Below, one piece after another: positions 15,026 to 23,613 of a DNA stretch of 34,933 nt (its first letter is position 1; each line of letters begins with the position of its first letter). The position numbers and the translations under genes are program-made. The stretch is from positions 1-34,933 of the forward strand of contig NZ_BMEV01000034.1 in NCBI RefSeq assembly GCF_014637175.1, in the 5' to 3' direction. Origin of the DNA: Compostibacillus humi (GTDB taxonomy: Bacteria > Bacillota > Bacilli > Bacillales > Amphibacillaceae). Below the pieces are notes generated by a model, which worked only from the letters and a program-made list of their open reading frames with translations, was not told where the DNA came from and searched no databases.

Positions 15026-16462
15026 CTAATCCCTTCTTCTTCGTTTTTGAAAATTTCCTTTCCGGTTTCTTCCGCCCTGGTTGCTGCGGTTGTAGCGTTT
15101 ATTGTTGGAAGGGCGGGCTTTCGTTCTTTGGGCTTTTTTGACACTGATTGGCGCAACTGCCGTTATTTTAACCGGTGTATCTCTTCGTTCCTTCGTTAAT
15201 ATTTTCAGAGCAGCTGCGATGACTGTAATGGAATCATGGTCGTGTAACAGCTGGTTTGCCGCTTCATGGAAATCCTTCAGCTCATGCCGGGCAATGACTT
15301 TCTCGATTTTCTCCACCGCAACTTGCTGCTGTCCCCTCTGGGCATCTTTATACGTTGGCGGCATCATCCGCTTCATTTTGCTTTTAATTACTTTTTCGAT
15401 TAAGTGAAGATGGGGGATTTCCCTCGGTGTAACGAAGGAAATTGCCTCTCCTGTCCTTCCCGCCCGTCCCGTACGGCCAATACGGTGCACGTAGCTTTCC
15501 GGATCTTGAGGAATATCAAAATTATATACATGGGTTACACCGGAAATATCTAAGCCGCGAGCTGCCACATCGGTCGCAACAAGCACATCAATACGTCCCT
15601 GTTTAAACTTATTTAATACACTCATCCGTTTTGCCTGACTGAGGTCCCCGTGGATGCCTTCTGCCCGGTAGCCCCTCGCCTGCAATCCGTCCGTAATCTC
15701 GTCTACCCGCTTCTTCGTGCGTCCGAAAACAATGGCCAGCTCCGGCGAATGAATATCTAAATGGTTATTTAATGTCTCAAACTTTAACTTTTCCGGAATC
15801 TCCATAAAATATTGGTCAATATTTTCTACCGTCATTTCTTTCGCTTTCACTTTTACTTCCTGTGGCTGACGCATTAAATGGGTCGCAATGTCGCGAATCT
15901 CCTTTGGCATTGTCGCCGAAAAAAGCAATGTTTGCCTGTTTTCCGGAATGCTCTTTAATATTTCACGGATATCATCAATAAAACCCATATTCAGCATTTC
16001 ATCCGCTTCGTCCAAAATCGCCACTTCTACCATGCTAATATTGATTGTTCGGCGGTTTAAATGATCTAACAGCCTTCCGGGAGTTGCCACCACAATTTGC
16101 GGGCCATCTTTTAAAGCTCGGATTTGCCGGTCCATTTGCTGACCGCCAAAAATCGCCAGCGCCCGGACTCCTTTAAATTTTCCTAATCGGTTCAGTTCTT
16201 CGGCGACTTGAATAGCCAGTTCCCGTGTCGGGGCAACGACCAGCGCCTGAATTTGCTTCTTATGTACGTCGATTTTTTCGATGGTCGGTATGCCGAACGC
16301 AGCCGTTTTTCCTGTTCCTGTCTGGGCCTGTCCAATTACATCATTCCCTTCCAATGCGTAGGGAATCGTTTCCGCCTGAATTGGGGTCGCTTCTTCAAAT
16401 CCCATCCGATTTAATGCTTTTAAAATAGGTTCAGAAATACCTAGTTCTTGAAAAGTTGTCAC
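15026..16462 (-). CDS. cshA: DEAD-box RNA helicase CshA
   Basis: 478 residues. Helicase motifs in order: Q motif (about 1-30), motif I AQTGTGKT (46-53), APTRELA (78-84), motif II DEAD (151-154), SAT (182-184), [11 protein letters not shown] and HRIGRTGR. A basic, Arg/Asn/Gly-rich tail ends in KRRRRD and should bind RNA. CshA unwinds structured RNA and works with the RNA degradosome and ribosome assembly. The start is GTG, with AAAGGAG 11 nt upstream. In B. subtilis it is followed by ydbS-ydbT; here the NERD module separates them and the transcript ends at 14987-15016. Confidence 0.96.
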   Translation of the reverse strand: MTTFQELGISEPILKALNRMGFEEATPIQAETIPYALEGNDVIGQAQTGTGKTAAFGIPTIEKIDVHKKQIQALVVAPTRELAIQVAEELNRLGKFKGVRALAIFGGQQMDRQIRALKDGPQIVVATPGRLLDHLNRRTINISMVEVAILDEADEMLNMGFIDDIREILKSIPENRQTLLFSATMPKEIRDIATHLMRQPQEVKVKAKEMTVENIDQYFMEIPEKLKFETLNNHLDIHSPELAIVFGRTKKRVDEITDGLQARGYRAEGIHGDLSQAKRMSVLNKFKQGRIDVLVATDVAARGLDISGVTHVYNFDIPQDPESYVHRIGRTGRAGRTGEAISFVTPREIPHLHLIEKVIKSKMKRMMPPTYKDAQRGQQQVAVEKIEKVIARHELKDFHEAANQLLHDHDSITVIAAALKILTKERRDTPVKITAVAPISVKKAQRTKARPSNNKRYNRSNQGGRNRKGNFQKRRRRD

Positions 16463-16885
16463 CTATTCGTCTACTCCTTTTTCAAATTTTTCATTTCTAT
16501 CTACAAACGTTCCATATTTATATAAATTTCTGCGAATCCTTCTATAGTTTTCCCGACATCAATTAAGGTAAACAATTTATTTGCTATACTTCACATAAAT
16601 ACCTTCTTTAGGTGAAAAGGTTTCGATTATCAGAACAGCCATTTTTTGCAAAAATTCCTTTATATGAAAAATATTCCATCCCTTTTGTAGATACAGGTTC
16701 TATCATATCACAATTCCTTTTACATCTTCCAATTTAGATTGTATAACGGAAGAAATTAGTTCCCATTGTTTTAAGCACAATAGTATAACAGTTGTACCTG
16801 TATCAAGATGCTTTTTTCGACATTACATGATAAAATAGAACCAATTTTATTGTAGTCAGTCATTGGTTCAGGAAAGGGATGTTTT
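16463..16885. other. Gap between cshA and eamA
   Basis: 423 bp without a convincing gene. In B. subtilis ddl and murF lie upstream of cshA; neither is present and I see no remnants. DEAD-box helicase genes of this type often have a long 5' leader, and part of this stretch probably is that, but I find no clean sigma-A promoter on either strand and no known riboswitch. Confidence 0.4.
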
Positions 16886-17797
16886 ATGAGAATTCCCCCG
16901 TTTAATCCATACATCGCAATAACAATCGGTGTTGTGGCCGTATCTACTTCGGCAGTGCTCGTTAAACTTGCCGACCAGGCCCCAGCAGGAATAATTGCCC
17001 TTTACCGATTATTGTTTGCCGTCCTCATCATGATTCCGTTCATATGGATGAAGTATATCGACGAACTAAAGCACATCAGCAAAAAAAATTGGATTCTGTC
17101 CGTTCTGGCCGGGTTGTCATTGGCAATACATTTTATCCTTTGGTTTGAATCGTTAAATTACACTTCTGTAGCAAGTTCTACCGTACTTGTCACGATGCAG
17201 CCGATTTTTGCTTTTATTGGTACATATTTCTTGTTTGGAGAACGATTTTCTCCGGGGACGATTATTAGTCTTATTATTGCCCTTCTTGGAAGCATCATCA
17301 TTAGCTGGGGAGATTTTCAAATTAGCGGAAGTGCATTATTTGGCGACATGCTTGCCCTCTTGGGAGCAGTAAGTGTAACAGTGTATTTCTTGCTAGGACA
17401 AGAACTGCGGAAAAATCTGTCCTTAATGACCTATACTTTTATTGTTTATTCGGTGAGCACTCTGGCGTTAGTTGCATATAACGTCCTATTACAAAACCCT
17501 TTCATCGGATTTCCCGTTTCCCATTGGTACGTTTTCCTAGGTTTGGCCATTATCCCGACCTTTTTAGGCCACTCATTGTTTAACTGGGCTTTAAAGTGGG
17601 TAAGTTCTTCCACGATATCCATGGCCATCGTTTTTGAACCTGTCGGAGCAGCTATACTGGCCTACTGGATTTTAAGCGAAAATATTACCTGGTCCCAAGT
17701 ACTTGGAGGTTCTATCGTTATCTTTGGATTACTATTATTTATATTAAGCACGTCAAGGAAAACGACCGTAACTATTGCTAAAAAGGTAAGCAAATAA
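16886..17797 (+). CDS. EamA/DMT-family membrane transporter
   Basis: 303 residues with about ten hydrophobic segments arranged as two EamA repeats. The second repeat begins near LFGDMLALLGAVSVTVYFLLGQ. Typical family marks include ALYRLLFA near residue 40 and EPVGAAILAYWILSE near 250. Members of the drug/metabolite transporter superfamily export small metabolites or amino acids; the substrate cannot be told from sequence. A ribosome binding site (GGAAAGGGA) precedes the ATG. degV follows 16 nt downstream on the same strand, so the two probably form an operon. Confidence 0.9.
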   Translation: MRIPPFNPYIAITIGVVAVSTSAVLVKLADQAPAGIIALYRLLFAVLIMIPFIWMKYIDELKHISKKNWILSVLAGLSLAIHFILWFESLNYTSVASSTVLVTMQPIFAFIGTYFLFGERFSPGTIISLIIALLGSIIISWGDFQISGSALFGDMLALLGAVSVTVYFLLGQELRKNLSLMTYTFIVYSVSTLALVAYNVLLQNPFIGFPVSHWYVFLGLAIIPTFLGHSLFNWALKWVSSSTISMAIVFEPVGAAILAYWILSENITWSQVLGGSIVIFGLLLFILSTSRKTTVTIAKKVSK

Positions 17798-17813
17798 ACG
17801 AAAGGATGATTGA

Positions 17814-18668
17814 ATGAATATTCAATTAATGACGGATAGCGGTGCGGATATACCAAAAAGCATTCAGCAATCATTGCAAATAAAAGTCGTACCTTTATAT
17901 TTACATTTTCATGATGAACAGTTTAAAGTTGGCGTTGATTTAGACTTAAATGGCTTCTATCAGAAGGTAAGGGAAAAAAAGGAACTCCCCCGTTCGGCTG
18001 CACCTAGCCCAAATGATTATTACGAAGCTTATAAAGAAATAGATCCTGACACGCCGATTTTAATGATAAGCATTTCCAAAGGATTAAGCAGCACCTACGA
18101 AAATGCGATAGCTGGGAAGAACATGCTCCTGGAAGAAGAACCGAATCGCACGATTGAAGTCATTAACTCCAAAACCGCATCTCCCGGTATGCTGCTTCTG
18201 CTATACGAAGCTGGCTTAAAATTAAAAGAAGGATACTCTTTTGAACAATTAGTTCAACATATCAAGGACTGTGTAAACAAAACAAAAACTTTATTTGTAT
18301 TAAAAACCCTCGACAATCTCATCCTCGGAGGACGCTTGGATAAAATGAAGGGCACGCTGGCAAAAACGTTAAACATCAAATTGCTTATGCAAGGAAGCAA
18401 AGATGGCACAATTGAGGTAACCGAGAAGGTAAGGGGAGAAAAGAAATCGCTGCGGAGATTTATTGAACAAATTGGCGAGCATACGAAAAACACCGAAAAT
18501 AAAATCCTTGCCATGACCTATTGCCGTGATAAATCAAGGGCAAAGGCGATTTTGCATGAAATACAGCAAAAATATAACTTTAAAGAAACATTGCTGACAG
18601 AAACCGGTCCGATCATTTCAACTTACGGCGGAGAAGGGGCGTTAGTCATCGCCTTCTTTCAAGATTAG
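17814..18668 (+). CDS. DegV family fatty-acid-binding protein
   Basis: 284 residues matching DegV: it opens with a DSGADIP segment (8-14), then SISKGLSSTYENA (about 83-95), TLDNLILGGRLDK near 165, and ends with a GGEGALVIAFF element. In Firmicutes these proteins (FakB type) hold a fatty acid and present it to the kinase FakA for activation. Which fatty acid this one binds cannot be read. An AAGGATG ribosome binding site sits just upstream. It is co-transcribed with the EamA gene and ends in a good terminator. Confidence 0.93.
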   Translation: MNIQLMTDSGADIPKSIQQSLQIKVVPLYLHFHDEQFKVGVDLDLNGFYQKVREKKELPRSAAPSPNDYYEAYKEIDPDTPILMISISKGLSSTYENAIAGKNMLLEEEPNRTIEVINSKTASPGMLLLLYEAGLKLKEGYSFEQLVQHIKDCVNKTKTLFVLKTLDNLILGGRLDKMKGTLAKTLNIKLLMQGSKDGTIEVTEKVRGEKKSLRRFIEQIGEHTKNTENKILAMTYCRDKSRAKAILHEIQQKYNFKETLLTETGPIISTYGGEGALVIAFFQD

Positions 18669-18676
18669 TTTGTTGA

Positions 18677-18706
18677 GAAATCAGCCTTATGAGCTGATTT
18701 CTTTTT
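18677..18706 (+). terminator. Terminator after degV
   Basis: GAAATCAGC pairs with GCTGATTTC around a 7-nt loop and is followed by five T. Confidence 0.9.
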
Positions 18707-19427
18707 ATGCTTTTTCCATTACCCGCCGGTTCTTTTCGCCGGATTGGCTTAAGAATTTATATACCATTTGATTCAGTATATCTTTGTCTTCGCCGTGGCA
18801 AAGCAAGTGCCGGGAACGTTCAAAAAGGATAATTTCTTTTCTTTCAGATTGAATTTCTTTATCCAAATAAATTGGTGTCCGGTAAGGCACCATCTGGTCC
18901 TGCTGTCCCTGGGCAATAAACACCGGAGTTTTTACCTTTTTCAAATACGGCCGGGTATAATTGACCAGCTTCATAAATTCGATATTGGCTTTTACCGGCA
19001 CTGCGTGAAATTTCTTTTTATAATGGTTATACATTTCATTTTGACCTAAATTCCCTTTTATCCCATCGCCAAGTACGTCACTTACATCCGCAGCGATTTG
19101 TTTAAACGATAAGTATTTTCTCGATGGAGCGAGCAATACGAGCTTGTCGATATGATATTTTCCTGCCAAGTATGCTGCAATCATCCCCCCCATGGAAAAA
19201 CCAACCAAATACATTTTTTGACACCATTCCTGCATTTTTTGCAAAGCTTCTTCGGCACTGTCAATCCAATCCTTATACGAAACATCATTTAAATCCAGTT
19301 TCTTCCCATGTCCGGGCAATGTAGGAACTTCGATATGCCAGTCTGTCTCTTTCCTTAAAAATTCTGCAAGCGGTTCGACTTCATGGGGGCCGCCGGTATA
19401 TCCATGAATAATTAAACAGCCAATCAT
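18705..19427 (-). CDS. Carboxylesterase-like alpha/beta hydrolase
   Basis: About 240 residues from the ATG at 19427, which has AAAGGAG nine nt upstream. The frame is open to 19493, but that extension lacks a good ribosome binding site. The order of elements is that of the bacterial monoglyceride lipase/Est30 group: oxyanion-side HGYTGGP near the N terminus, nucleophile elbow GFSMGG, acidic residue in QGQQDQMVP, and catalytic His in RSRHLLCHGED. It should hydrolyse small esters or monoacylglycerols in the cytoplasm. It is minus strand, convergent with degV, and just downstream of the yppG-like gene. Confidence 0.9.
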   Translation of the reverse strand: MIGCLIIHGYTGGPHEVEPLAEFLRKETDWHIEVPTLPGHGKKLDLNDVSYKDWIDSAEEALQKMQEWCQKMYLVGFSMGGMIAAYLAGKYHIDKLVLLAPSRKYLSFKQIAADVSDVLGDGIKGNLGQNEMYNHYKKKFHAVPVKANIEFMKLVNYTRPYLKKVKTPVFIAQGQQDQMVPYRTPIYLDKEIQSERKEIILFERSRHLLCHGEDKDILNQMVYKFLSQSGEKNRRVMEKA

Positions 19428-19507
19428 CTGTTCAGACTCCTTTATTGCAGTTTTCATGGACTTAGTATGCGCGAATATATTTTTAAAAAACATAAACCCG
19501 GCAAAAG

Positions 19508-19891
19508 TTAACCTCCTGTTTTAAAATTTTTTAGGAAGCCGTTAAATTGCTGAATAATCGGATAAACCTGGTGATACGTATTTGCCAGCTGTCCTACTGT
19601 TGTCAGCACTTTATCCAAATCCAGCTGGCCATCTTCTTTTTGGAATTGGCCCATCAAATTTGCTTTTGGGGGCATATTCCCGTACATTGCTGGATCCGCA
19701 TTATTATTTCCATAACTAAGTCCCGGAGGTTCAGGTTTTTGAAAATACTCAAAAGGAGTTTGGTACCCATAAGGCTGATTAGGCGTATTTGCAGGACCGG
19801 GCCAAGCAGGTGGCATTGGATAATAGAAGTCGTAAGGTGGGGGCGTTTGGGGCTGCCGCTGAAATTGCGGATTATGTTCAAAAAAATACAT
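19508..19891 (-). CDS. YppG-like protein
   Basis: 127 residues. The N-terminal 75 are rich in Pro, Tyr, Asn and Gln (PQTPPPYDFYYPMPPAWPGP), and the C-terminal 45 form a more ordered helical part (LDLDKVLTTVGQLANTYHQVYPIIQQF). This composition and C-terminal motif match the YppG family of spore-forming Bacillus, often listed as spore-coat-like; its role is unknown. AGAGGTGG precedes the ATG. No membrane segment or signal peptide. Confidence 0.8.
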   Translation of the reverse strand: MYFFEHNPQFQRQPQTPPPYDFYYPMPPAWPGPANTPNQPYGYQTPFEYFQKPEPPGLSYGNNNADPAMYGNMPPKANLMGQFQKEDGQLDLDKVLTTVGQLANTYHQVYPIIQQFNGFLKNFKTGG

Positions 19892-20017
19892 GGATATCCA
19901 CCTCTTTACAATTTATCTACTGTAAATTATGCAAGAAAAGAAAAAATGGTGAGCATCCATCCCATGAGCAAAAACTGTTTTGTAAATTGTTAGTAAAAAA
20001 CTGAAAAGGACTAGTAA

Positions 20018-20045
20018 TTTTCATGAAGTTATTATTTAATATAAT
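20018..20045 (+). promoter_or_regulatory. Possible promoter of the phn operon
   Basis: A perfect TATAAT at 20040-20045 with a weak TTTTCA at 20018-20023 (16-bp spacer), about 40 bp before phnD. The poor -35 suggests an activator such as PhoP, but I do not see a clear set of Pho boxes. Confidence 0.45.
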
Positions 20046-20086
20046 GGAAGGGTATTTTAATGAAAATCTAGGAGGGCCAATGAAAC

Positions 20087-21052
20087 ATGAAAAAATTTCT
20101 TAGTCTGTTACTTGTACTCGGACTAATGTTCGTTCTGGCTGCTTGCGGCGGATCAGACTCTGAACAGGATACGGATACAAGTAATGGAGAAGACAGTGCA
20201 TCTGAAGAAGGTTCAACTGAGGAATCTGAACAAATGATTCCAGACACTTTAGTAATGGGATTTGTTCCATCTCAAGACTCTGACACGATTGCTGATACGA
20301 TTGAACCATTAGCAGAGCGATTAAGCGAAGAGTTGGGTATTGAAGTTCAAGGGCAAGTTATGACGAACTACAACGCTCTAGTAGAAGCAATGGGAGCAAA
20401 CCAAGTTCATGTCGGCTTTATCCCAGCATTTGGATACGTTCTAGCCAACGAACAATATGGCGTTGAAGTTATATTGAAATCTATCCGCTACGGATCTGGT
20501 ACATATAAAGCACAATATGTCGTTCGTGCCGATTCTGGCATTGAAACTTTAGCTGATTTGGAAGGAAAGATTTGGGCATACAATGATAAAGGCTCCACTT
20601 CCGGCTACTTATTCCCGGCTAACCAGTTGATGGAAGAATTTGGTCTGGAATCAGCGGAACAATTAGAATCTGAATTCTTTAGCCATACGATGGAAACTGG
20701 CGGTCACGATAACTCCGCCATTGCAGTATATGAAGGGGATGCCGATGTTGCAACAACCTTCGATGATGTACGTACAGAATTAGAAGAAGAATATCCAGAC
20801 GTAATGGAAAAACTGACGATTCTTGGATATACCGAAGAAATTCCAAACGATACCATCTCTGTAACGAAGGAATTGGATGATGAATTTGTTCAAAAACTTA
20901 AAGAGATCTTCCTTTCCTTTAACGATGATGAAGAAATGATTCAAATTATGAAAGACGTGTACAACTGGGATGCAATTGATGAAGCTACAGATGAAGAATA
21001 TCAAATTGTAAAAGATACGTACGCCAAATTCAAAGATAACATTGAACTATAA
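20087..21052 (+). CDS. phnD: Phosphonate/phosphite-type ABC transporter binding lipoprotein
   Basis: 321 residues. A lipoprotein signal peptide ends in LAACGG, followed by an acidic Ser/Glu/Asp-rich linker to about residue 47, then the PhnD-type periplasmic-binding-protein fold (LVMGFVPSQDSDTIADTIEPLAERLSEELGI, and MGANQVHVGFIPAFGY). It captures phosphonates, phosphite or related phosphorus compounds outside the membrane and delivers them to PhnE; the ligand cannot be fixed by eye. AGGAGGG precedes the start. A terminator-like hairpin after it probably makes phnD mRNA more abundant than that of the downstream genes. Confidence 0.92.
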   Translation: MKKFLSLLLVLGLMFVLAACGGSDSEQDTDTSNGEDSASEEGSTEESEQMIPDTLVMGFVPSQDSDTIADTIEPLAERLSEELGIEVQGQVMTNYNALVEAMGANQVHVGFIPAFGYVLANEQYGVEVILKSIRYGSGTYKAQYVVRADSGIETLADLEGKIWAYNDKGSTSGYLFPANQLMEEFGLESAEQLESEFFSHTMETGGHDNSAIAVYEGDADVATTFDDVRTELEEEYPDVMEKLTILGYTEEIPNDTISVTKELDDEFVQKLKEIFLSFNDDEEMIQIMKDVYNWDAIDEATDEEYQIVKDTYAKFKDNIEL

Positions 21053-21056
21053 ATGG

Positions 21057-21083
21057 AAAAGGGGAGAGAACCTCCCCTTTTTT
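21057..21083 (+). terminator. Intra-operon attenuator after phnD
   Basis: AAAAGGGGAG pairs with CTCCCCTTTT around AGAAC, followed by T residues. It lies between phnD and phnC. This is a common way to make more binding protein than permease. Confidence 0.8.
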
Positions 21084-21126
21084 AATGATTATAGAAGAAT
21101 GTCAAAATAATGGAGGATTTTGAAGT

Positions 21127-21903
21127 ATGATTGAATTTAAAGATGTAAGCCTGGTCTATCCCAATGGCACCCAAGGGCTGAAAAATATTAACGTTACAAT
21201 TAAAGACGGAGAATTTGTCGTGATTGTCGGTTTATCCGGTGCGGGGAAATCCACTTTTATTCGCAGCATTAATCGTCTTGTTACGCCTACCTCCGGCTCC
21301 CTTCTCGTTGACAATGAAGATATTTTAACTTTTAAGGGAAAAGATTTACGTAAACTTCGCACAAAAACCGGAATGATTTTCCAGAACTATAACTTAGTAA
21401 AACGTTCCAGCGTACTGAAAAATGTACTGGCAGGACGTTTAGGACATGTCGGCACTGTTCGCTCCATTTTAAACATGTATTCGAAAGAAGATCTTTCTCT
21501 TGCCTATGAAAGCCTGAAACGGGTAAATATTGAAGAAAAAATATACAATCGTGCCGATGAATTGAGTGGCGGGCAGCAGCAGCGAGTCAGTATCGCCCGT
21601 GTCTTAACCCAGCAGCCTAAGTATATTTTAGCTGACGAACCGGTCGCTTCCCTCGATCCTCCAACTTCACACCAAGTCATGACATACTTAAAAAAAATTA
21701 ATAAAGAAGACGGAATAACGACCATTGTCAACTTGCATTTTATTGATATGGCAATGGAATATGCCGATCGAATTATTGGCATGCGTGGGGGAGAAATCGT
21801 CTTTGACGGACCAGCCTCCGAAGTATCTGAAAAAACCTTTGAAGAGATATACGGCCGCTCTATTCGTGAGGAAGATAAGATTGGAGGGGCGGATAAATCA
21901 TGA
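21127..21903 (+). CDS. phnC: Phosphonate ABC transporter ATP-binding protein PhnC
   Basis: 258 residues. Walker A GLSGAGKST (35-43), Q-loop IFQNYNL (84-90), signature LSGGQQQR (146-153), Walker B ILADEP (167-172) and switch His in VNLHFIDMA. The overall pattern, including FQNYNLVKRSSVLKNVLAGRLG, is that of PhnC. GGAGG lies upstream of the ATG. Its last codons overlap the phnE start (ATGA), so translation is coupled. Confidence 0.95.
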   Translation: MIEFKDVSLVYPNGTQGLKNINVTIKDGEFVVIVGLSGAGKSTFIRSINRLVTPTSGSLLVDNEDILTFKGKDLRKLRTKTGMIFQNYNLVKRSSVLKNVLAGRLGHVGTVRSILNMYSKEDLSLAYESLKRVNIEEKIYNRADELSGGQQQRVSIARVLTQQPKYILADEPVASLDPPTSHQVMTYLKKINKEDGITTIVNLHFIDMAMEYADRIIGMRGGEIVFDGPASEVSEKTFEEIYGRSIREEDKIGGADKS

Positions 21904-22730
21904 CAAAGGGGAAATCTGTTCTCTCGCAAGCATCTTCAGAAACAAACAAGATTCCATCCCTTTACCCGGCAAAAACGAAACTGCAAGTAACGGTCATCTT
22001 TTTTACCGTTCTGATCATTTATATTTTCAGCATGTATTGGACACAACGGGAAATGGTTGGCGGTGTAGGCGGCGCATTAGGGAATATGTACACGGTGATT
22101 AAAAAATTCTTTCCGCCGAACTTTGCAATTCTGCCAAACATTCTCGATCCATTATTGCAAACGATACAAATGGCAATTATCGCAACTACGATTGCTGCAA
22201 TTATTACTATACCTTTGGCATTATTATCCGCGCGAAACGTGACAACATTTAAGCCTTTATATTATTTTTCAAGAACATTTCTTAACTTGCTGCGAACCAT
22301 CCCGGATTTAGTGCTTGCCGTTATTTTTGTCGGCCTGTTTGGCATCGGGGTCTTTCCTGGTATTTTGGCACTTATTATCTTTTCTCTAGGGATTCTTGCC
22401 AAGCTAATCAGCGAAACGATTGAAGCTGTAGATATGAATCCGATGGAGGCGATGCGGGCTTCCGGAGGAAATACACTCCAAGTAATTTGGTATGCATTAG
22501 TGCCGCAAGTGCTGCCGCAATATACTTCCCTTGTATTGTACGTGTTTGAGATTAATATTCGTGCCTCCGTTGTTCTCGGACTTGTCGGAGCCGGAGGAAT
22601 TGGGCTCATTTTAAACCAGCAGTTAGGTTTTTATAATTACCCGAATGCCATGGCGATTATCATTATCATTTTTGTTGTAGTAATTCTTATTGAGTATATT
22701 AGTAATAAAATAAGGGAGGCGTTAGTGTAA
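21900..22730 (+). CDS. phnE: Phosphonate ABC transporter permease PhnE (first)
   Basis: 276 residues with about six membrane segments and an ABC permease core. The cytoplasmic coupling EAA-type loop reads EAVDMNPMEAMRASGGN, and VLGLVGAGGIGLIL follows. The N terminus carries a soluble leader of about 30 residues. It overlaps phnC by 4 bp and abuts the second permease through TAATG, so the two permeases are made together and probably form a heterodimer. Confidence 0.94.
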   Translation: MTKGKSVLSQASSETNKIPSLYPAKTKLQVTVIFFTVLIIYIFSMYWTQREMVGGVGGALGNMYTVIKKFFPPNFAILPNILDPLLQTIQMAIIATTIAAIITIPLALLSARNVTTFKPLYYFSRTFLNLLRTIPDLVLAVIFVGLFGIGVFPGILALIIFSLGILAKLISETIEAVDMNPMEAMRASGGNTLQVIWYALVPQVLPQYTSLVLYVFEINIRASVVLGLVGAGGIGLILNQQLGFYNYPNAMAIIIIIFVVVILIEYISNKIREALV

Positions 22731-23527
22731 TGGATCAATACTCTCTCCCGCCAAAGCCAAAAAATGCATTCATGAAAAGAATCCGCAATATTGTGATTGC
22801 AATAGCCGTTGTTGCATTATATATTTGGACCTTTACAAGTATTGACATTGATTGGGGACGGGCAATTGAACGGTCGCTGAATAACTTTCAGCGGGTCATT
22901 CCGAAATTATTTAGTCCGGATTGGGGAGCACTCGGTGAAGTTTCTTTATCGATGCTAGAAACGGTTTTTATTGCCTTCGCCGGTTCCTTGATGGCAGCCA
23001 TCATTGCTGTCCCGCTGGCATTCCTTGCAGCAAATAATATGATGGGTAAATATTTCTCTATTATTGGCAAATGGATATTATCTGCCATTCGCGCCTTTCC
23101 CGACTTAATCTTGGCGATCCTTTTTGTTGTTGCTGTTGGGCCAAATGCTTTTGCCGGTGTGCTCGCCATTGCCATCGGATCAACGGGAATGCTCGGAAAG
23201 ATGTTCTCAGAAATTATCGAATCTATTGATATGCAAGTAGTTGAAGCGATGCAGGCAAACGGTGCAAATCGCATCCAAATTCTGTTTTATGCTGTACTGC
23301 CGCAAATAATTCCGGAATTTCTGTCCTATGCAATTTACCGTTTTGAAGTAGATATTCGTGCCTCCTCGATTCTCGGTATTGTCGGGGCCGGAGGAATTGG
23401 AACGATGATTATCTTTGCCGCCAATAACCGGAACTGGAACGAAATGGGCATGATTTTGCTTGCTATCATTGTCGTGGTAACGATCATCGACTTTGCTTCA
23501 GCTAAAATCCGGCAAAAAATTGTATAA
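22730..23527 (+). CDS. phnE: Phosphonate ABC transporter permease PhnE (second)
   Basis: 265 residues, homologous to the preceding gene: six membrane segments, coupling loop ESIDMQVVEAMQANGAN and the same ILGIVGAGGIGTMI element. The paired permeases fit a CDEE transporter that uses two different PhnE proteins. Start and the previous stop share one base (TAATG). A GC-rich hairpin follows at 23539-23566. Confidence 0.94.
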   Translation: MDQYSLPPKPKNAFMKRIRNIVIAIAVVALYIWTFTSIDIDWGRAIERSLNNFQRVIPKLFSPDWGALGEVSLSMLETVFIAFAGSLMAAIIAVPLAFLAANNMMGKYFSIIGKWILSAIRAFPDLILAILFVVAVGPNAFAGVLAIAIGSTGMLGKMFSEIIESIDMQVVEAMQANGANRIQILFYAVLPQIIPEFLSYAIYRFEVDIRASSILGIVGAGGIGTMIIFAANNRNWNEMGMILLAIIVVVTIIDFASAKIRQKIV

Positions 23528-23538
23528 TTTAGATATAT

Positions 23539-23566
23539 CCCCACACTTTTGCTGTGGGGTCTCTTA
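23539..23566 (+). terminator. Stem-loop after the second phnE
   Basis: CCCCACA pairs with TGTGGGG around a 7-nt loop, followed by TCTCTTATT. The T tract is broken, so termination may be partial and the nucleotidase gene may still receive phn transcription. Confidence 0.6.
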
Positions 23567-23613
23567 TTATTTATTGCATGCGAAATTCGCAGAAAATGAG
23601 AGGAAGGATAAAG

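Noticed and set aside
16463-16885. Riboswitch or T-box leader upstream of cshA or eamA
   Set aside because: I could not find a T-box sequence, specifier arm or any known riboswitch core, and no terminator/antiterminator pair.
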